DNA of 17,467 nt from JAGVSR01 sp046074825 (GTDB lineage Bacteria; Pseudomonadota; Alphaproteobacteria; Rhizobiales; Hyphomicrobiaceae): NCBI GenBank assembly GCA_046074825.1, contig JBJTOZ010000105.1:1-17467 (forward strand). Reading direction: 5' to 3'. A model generated the notes under the pieces. That model worked only from the letters and a program-made list of their open reading frames with translations, did not search any database and was not told the DNA's origin. This document shows positions 13,754 to 17,467 of the stretch, in pieces (within the stretch, counting starts at the first letter, position 1; every line of letters starts with the position of its first letter). The position numbers were made by a program, and so were the translations under genes.

Positions 13754-14509
13754 ATGCTTGAGATCAAAAATTTACACGTCAAGTTAGAAGAGGAAGGGAA
13801 AGAAATACTCAAGGGACTCTCCCTTAGTATTCCCAAAGGAGAAGTGCATGCCATTATGGGTCCTAACGGATCTGGAAAATCAACGCTTGCTTATGTTTTG
13901 GCTGGGCGTGAAGGATATCAGGTTACCGACGGAGATATCCTTTGGGATGGTGAGAGTATCTTAGATATGGAAGTAGATGAAAGAGCAGCAAAGGGTATTT
14001 TTCTTGCCTTCCAATATCCTATGGAAATCCCTGGCGTAGCGGGTCTGACCTTCTTACGAACAGCAACGAATGCCGTTCGCAAGAAACGTGGTCTCTCAGA
14101 GCTCTCGACCCCTGACTTTATGAAAATGGTGAAGGAGAAGGCGAGCAGGCTCAATATGGATTTTGAAATGTTGAAGCGTCCCGTCAATGTGGGCTTTTCT
14201 GGCGGTGAAAAAAAACGTTCAGAAATTTTACAAATGGCCATGCTAGAACCCTCTTTATGCGTGCTTGACGAAACAGATTCTGGGCTTGACATCGATGCTT
14301 TAAAAATTGTTGCCGATGGCGTTAATGCTTTAAGAGGCAGCAACAGAGCTATCTTAGTGATCACCCACTACCAAAGACTTCTTAATCATATTGTACCTGA
14401 TAAAGTTCATGTCTTAGCATCTGGGAGAATACAAAAAACAGGTTCCAAAGACCTTGCCCTTGAACTTGAACGCTCTGGCTATGCAGAATTTACAGGAAAA
14501 GCTGCTTAA
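13754..14509 (+). CDS. sufC: Fe-S cluster assembly ATPase SufC
   Basis: SufC is an ABC-type ATPase that dimerises on SufB-SufD and drives the conformational change exposing the assembly site; it has no membrane partner. Its 251 residues are of normal length. Motifs are Walker A GPNGSGKST (36-44), Q-loop Q87 in LAFQYPMEIPGV, the ABC signature FSGGEKKR (148-155, the SufC variant), Walker B LCVLDETDSGLD (168-179) with catalytic E173, and the H-loop histidine H205 in VITHYQRLL. The ATG follows AGGA at 9 nt spacing. The 78-bp gap after sufB holds a 4-codon frame (13727-13741) of doubtful meaning and no clear promoter or terminator, so the gene is probably co-transcribed with sufB. Confidence 0.98.
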   Translation: MLEIKNLHVKLEEEGKEILKGLSLSIPKGEVHAIMGPNGSGKSTLAYVLAGREGYQVTDGDILWDGESILDMEVDERAAKGIFLAFQYPMEIPGVAGLTFLRTATNAVRKKRGLSELSTPDFMKMVKEKASRLNMDFEMLKRPVNVGFSGGEKKRSEILQMAMLEPSLCVLDETDSGLDIDALKIVADGVNALRGSNRAILVITHYQRLLNHIVPDKVHVLASGRIQKTGSKDLALELERSGYAEFTGKAA

Positions 14510-14562
14510 AATTTAAATACTAATTAGGAAAAAAAAGCGTGTTGGTAGAGGTGGGTGGCGAC

Positions 14563-15912
14563 ATGACAATTCAAATGCTTAATAGCAAAGCAGAGCAGGC
14601 TCTTTTGCACATGTTCGATTCTAATTTGGGTCGCTTCCCAGGAGGACAAACTGTTCAAGATCTGCGTCGTTCTGCAATTGGAGCATTTGCTTCAAAAGGC
14701 CTTCCTAGTCGTCGACAAGAGGAATGGAAGTATACCGATCTTAAAAGTGCATTCAAAGAGGCACACCCTTTAGCATTACACCTTATTTCTTCCGATAGAG
14801 CTTCAGGACAGGAAAAAAAATCTGCTGCTCCCTCCTTTCTTCAAGAAAGATTTCAAAACAACATCATCTCGTTTCTTGACGGCTTTGCAGATGCCTCGAT
14901 AGCTGCTCGTGGTTCTTTGCTCCCAAAATGTGCTTTCTTTTCCAAATTATCCGATGAACCACCTTCTTGGATTTCTGCTCTCCTCAATGATCCAATTCTC
15001 TCGCATTCATCTGATCTTTTGCTCAACACTGCACTCTTTACGGATGGAGCGATAATTGACGTAGAAAAGGGAGGATCTGCTCAAGTTCCATATTGCATTT
15101 TTTCTGGAGCCCGTGGGCATAAGAATAATATCTTTAGCGCACTACGCCATTTTATCCGTATTGGGGCTGGCTCTAAGGTTTCACTTATTGAGTTTGATAT
15201 AACGGGCCAGAGCAACGCCAATCAATCAAGTCACCTTTCTCAGGTTGTTGTTGGAGATGGTGCTGATGTCACGCACATAAAAATTGTTTTTGGTCGCAAA
15301 GACTCCATTCATCTGGGACATTGCCAAGTTAGGCTCGGCGCAAATGCCAGCTATAGACCATTTCATTTAATGATTGGAGAGGGTCTCATAAGAAGCAGTT
15401 TAAATTTAAATTTTGTCGGAGAGAGTGCAACCTTTGATTTTGCAGGAGCCTCAGTTGTGAAGGGATCTGGTCATGTCGACAGTACCCTTGTTATCGATCA
15501 CAAAGTTCCCCGTTGCGTTAGTCGCGAACACTTTAAAGCTGTTCTTGATGGAGAAAGCAAAGCAGTTTTTCAAGGGAAAGTGATCGTTCGTCCCGACGCT
15601 CAAAAAACAGATGGGAAACAAATGGCCCAAGCCCTATTGCTTTCTCCCTCTGCGGAATTTGACAGCAAACCTGAATTGGAAATCTATGCGGACGATGTGG
15701 CCTGCGGACATGGGTCAACGTGTGCAGAAATTGATCCTGATCTTTTGTTTTATTGCATGTCCCGCGGAATACCTCAGGAGGTCGCACGTTCTCTTCTCAT
15801 AGAGTCCTTTGTTGGTGAGGTTATTGATAAGATACAAGATCAAAAGTTGAGAGACTTCGTTTTTGAGACAGCTAAATCGTCTTTGGGTAATGCAGATTTT
15901 CGCAATGAATAA
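14563..15912 (+). CDS. sufD: Fe-S cluster assembly protein SufD
   Basis: SufD is a SufB paralogue that completes the SufB-SufC2-SufD scaffold and helps iron entry. From the ATG used here it has 449 residues. The C-terminal core is conserved: SREHFKAVLDG, FQGKVIVRPDAQKTDG and SPSAEFDSKPELEIYADDV, then CGHGST with C381 and H383. These match the Cys-x-His of E. coli SufD, whose H360 is needed for activity. LLFYCMSRGIPQEVARSLLIESFV then matches the family end. Start choice: ATG at 14563 has AGGTGG about 8 nt upstream and gives a family-like N-terminus. A GTG at 14539, preceded by AGGA at 9 nt, would add eight residues and cannot be excluded. The N-terminal helical domain (about 1-130) is divergent, as usual for SufD. 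Confidence 0.94.
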   Translation: MTIQMLNSKAEQALLHMFDSNLGRFPGGQTVQDLRRSAIGAFASKGLPSRRQEEWKYTDLKSAFKEAHPLALHLISSDRASGQEKKSAAPSFLQERFQNNIISFLDGFADASIAARGSLLPKCAFFSKLSDEPPSWISALLNDPILSHSSDLLLNTALFTDGAIIDVEKGGSAQVPYCIFSGARGHKNNIFSALRHFIRIGAGSKVSLIEFDITGQSNANQSSHLSQVVVGDGADVTHIKIVFGRKDSIHLGHCQVRLGANASYRPFHLMIGEGLIRSSLNLNFVGESATFDFAGASVVKGSGHVDSTLVIDHKVPRCVSREHFKAVLDGESKAVFQGKVIVRPDAQKTDGKQMAQALLLSPSAEFDSKPELEIYADDVACGHGSTCAEIDPDLLFYCMSRGIPQEVARSLLIESFVGEVIDKIQDQKLRDFVFETAKSSLGNADFRNE

Positions 15913-15948
15913 CTAATAATTTAAATATATTTGGGAGTTTTAATCATT

Positions 15949-17217
15949 ATGACTGGTGCTGCGCGCCAGATGAAAACTGAAACCGATCTTCACAGGGGAT
16001 CCTTTGATGTCGCTCGTGTGCGAGCAGATTTTCCTATTCTCTTCCGTGAGATTCATGATCAGCCATTAGTCTATCTTGATAATGGAGCGAGTGCTCAAAA
16101 ACCTTCGCAGGTTCTTGAAGCCATGGAGCATGCCTATCGTTTTGAATATGCTAATGTTCACAGAGGGTTGCACTACCTTTCCAATATTGCCACTACAAGA
16201 ATGGAAGAAGCAAGAGAAACAGCACGATCTTTTCTAAATGCAAGTTCAATTAAAGAAATTATTTTTACGCGTAATGCTACGGATGCAATTAATTTGGTTG
16301 CGTCCTCTTTTGGTGGAATGATTTTGAAAAGTGGCGATGAAGTTGTTCTTTCGATTTTAGAGCATCATTCCAATATTGTCCCCTGGCATTTTCATCGTGA
16401 AAGGAGAGGGGTGGCTCTAAAGTGGGCGCCAATAACAGACACGGGTGAATTTCCAGTTGAAGCTTTTAAGCGCCTTCTTAACTCCAAGACAAAACTTGTC
16501 GCTATTACGCATATGTCTAATTTTTTAGGAACCATTCTACCTATAAAGGAAATTGTTCAAATCGCGCATTCTCGTGGAATTCCTGTTCTAGTTGACGGCA
16601 GTCAAGCAGCAGTCCATTTGACAGTTGACGTACGAGAGCTAGATTGCGATTTTTATGTATGCACTGGACACAAACTTTATGGCCCTTCTGGTATTGGTCT
16701 TCTCTACGCTAAAGAGGAACATCTCAATTCAATGCCACCCTATCAAGGTGGAGGAGAGATGATCGAGGCTGTCCATACTGACAATGTTACTTATACGACG
16801 CCTCCCCATAAATTTGAAGCAGGAACGCCCGCCATAGTTGAAACGGTCGGACTTGGGGCAGCTCTGAATTACATAATGCAAGTAGGAAGGCCATTAATTA
16901 TGGCACATGAAAAAGCTCTATGTGATTACGCTCACGCTCGTTTTGCTGAGTTTCCGTGGTTAACTGTGTACGGAAAGGCAAAAAACAAGGGTTCGATTAT
17001 ATCTTTTAATGTCGAGGGCTTGCATCCCCACGATGTTTCCACAATCATCGACCGTTCCGGCGTTGCTATTCGAGCAGGACACCATTGTGCGCAGCCCTTG
17101 ATGGATCGCCTAGGTGTTACAGCCACCTGTCGTGCTTCTTTTGCTATGTATAACACTAAAGAAGAGATAGATGTCTTAATTCAATCGCTCCAGAAAGCTC
17201 GAGAGTTATTCGCGTGA
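15949..17217 (+). CDS. sufS: Cysteine desulfurase SufS (group II)
   Basis: SufS is a PLP-dependent desulfurase that passes persulfide sulfur to SufE or SufU and on to SufB. From the ATG used here it has 422 residues. Visible motifs are YLDNGASAQKP near the N-terminus, ANVHRGLHYLS, LEHHSNIVPWH with the PLP-stacking His, THMSNFLGT (the SNxLG motif with the PLP-contact Asn), VDGSQAAVH with the cofactor Asp, the Schiff-base lysine K242 in TGHKLYGPSG, and the catalytic C380 in RAGHHCAQPLM, the short group II loop. Start choice: ATG at 15949 lies 11 nt after GGGAG. The upstream in-frame TTG at 15931 overlaps that Shine-Dalgarno and would add six residues; ATG at 15970 is a third option. It lies 36 bp after sufD in the same operon. 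Confidence 0.96.
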   Translation: MTGAARQMKTETDLHRGSFDVARVRADFPILFREIHDQPLVYLDNGASAQKPSQVLEAMEHAYRFEYANVHRGLHYLSNIATTRMEEARETARSFLNASSIKEIIFTRNATDAINLVASSFGGMILKSGDEVVLSILEHHSNIVPWHFHRERRGVALKWAPITDTGEFPVEAFKRLLNSKTKLVAITHMSNFLGTILPIKEIVQIAHSRGIPVLVDGSQAAVHLTVDVRELDCDFYVCTGHKLYGPSGIGLLYAKEEHLNSMPPYQGGGEMIEAVHTDNVTYTTPPHKFEAGTPAIVETVGLGAALNYIMQVGRPLIMAHEKALCDYAHARFAEFPWLTVYGKAKNKGSIISFNVEGLHPHDVSTIIDRSGVAIRAGHHCAQPLMDRLGVTATCRASFAMYNTKEEIDVLIQSLQKARELFA

Positions 17218-17264
17218 GGTGCACCCCTAAGGTGATATGATTATGCTCAAATAAAGATGATAAT

Positions 17265-17467
17265 ATGGATCAAATATCTACTGATAGCTGTATGACTATT
17301 CAAGAAAAAAAAATTGTGCCTCCGACCCTTTCTGAGGGAGGTACTCCAGTTGAAGGTTCATCTCTCTCACGAGAAGAGCTTGATCAACTTAAAGGAGAGA
17401 TCATTAAGGCCTTAAAAACCGTTTATGACCCCGAAATCCCAGCTGATATTTTTGAATTAGGTCTTAT
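17265..17467 (+). CDS. sufT: SufT / DUF59 (MIP18-like) protein, 5' part, cut by the window edge
   Basis: The frame opens with ATG at 17265 and runs off the right edge after 67 codons. A variable polar N-terminus of about 35 residues (MDQISTDSCMTIQEKK...) leads into LSREELDQLKGEIIKALKTV and then YDPEIPADIFELGLI, the defining start of the DUF59/MIP18 fold. In bacteria this family (SufT, or PaaD-like) helps maturation or transfer of Fe-S clusters, and it commonly follows sufS in alphaproteobacterial operons. No good Shine-Dalgarno precedes the ATG. A six-codon frame just upstream (17237-17254) has one, and coupling through it is possible. The C-terminal half, including any conserved cysteine, is outside the window. 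Confidence 0.88.
   Translation, partial: MDQISTDSCMTIQEKKIVPPTLSEGGTPVEGSSLSREELDQLKGEIIKALKTVYDPEIPADIFELGL

Noticed and set aside
15931..15948. TTG start for SufS six codons upstream
   Set aside because: It overlaps the GGGAG that best serves as Shine-Dalgarno for the ATG at 15949, and the added residues are not family-like.

Overview
The window reads as a chromosomal segment of a low-GC alphaproteobacterium (roughly 40-42% GC by eye). The strongest clue is an operon in the alphaproteobacterial order Rrf2/IscR regulator, NifS/IscS-type desulfurase, sufB, sufC, sufD, sufS, sufT, with an alpha/beta hydrolase gene divergent upstream. The divergent tyrS-anmK pair, a large AsmA/YhdP-like protein and a bactofilin fit the same picture. 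A deep-branching or host-associated, AT-rich lineage is plausible, but I cannot name a genus.

Layout. Positions 1-87 hold the last 28 codons of a + strand gene, possibly a GNAT acetyltransferase. It converges on an L-2-hydroxyglutarate oxidase-like FAD enzyme (- strand, ends 236), with a short AT-rich hairpin between them. Upstream of that enzyme on the same strand are a bactofilin (1574-2176) with a good sigma-70-type promoter and a Bcp/PrxQ peroxiredoxin (2393-2860). A divergent promoter region leads to a 1257-residue, single-TM AsmA/YhdP-like envelope protein (3050-6823). It converges almost end to end with tyrS (6845-8107, - strand). tyrS is divergent from anmK (8178-9299), a peptidoglycan-recycling kinase. 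An alpha/beta hydrolase with an unusual charged C-terminal tail (9485-10249, - strand) faces away from the SUF operon, which fills 10549 to the right edge and is cut inside sufT.

How the genes work together. The right-hand 7 kb encodes iron-sulfur cluster assembly: two cysteine desulfurases to release sulfur, the SufB-SufC-SufD scaffold/ATPase complex, and a DUF59 protein. The IscR-like regulator keeps the Cys3-His cluster ligands and the specificity residue E43 of E. coli IscR. A sequence closely matching the E. coli type 1 IscR site overlaps the candidate -35 of its promoter, so cluster-sensing autorepression is a reasonable inference. No sulfur carrier (SufE/SufU) or A-type carrier is in the window.

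I looked for an undescribed system and did not find one: the genes belong to known families. The points that merit checking are small-scale: the IscR box and the adjacent palindrome and leader hairpin, an Asn-to-Gly change at a PLP-contact position of the first desulfurase, a relocated candidate resolving cysteine in the peroxiredoxin, the charged tail of the hydrolase, and a perfect 13-bp inverted repeat between the bactofilin and oxidase genes. I saw no tRNA, rRNA, insertion sequence, CRISPR array or prophage gene.
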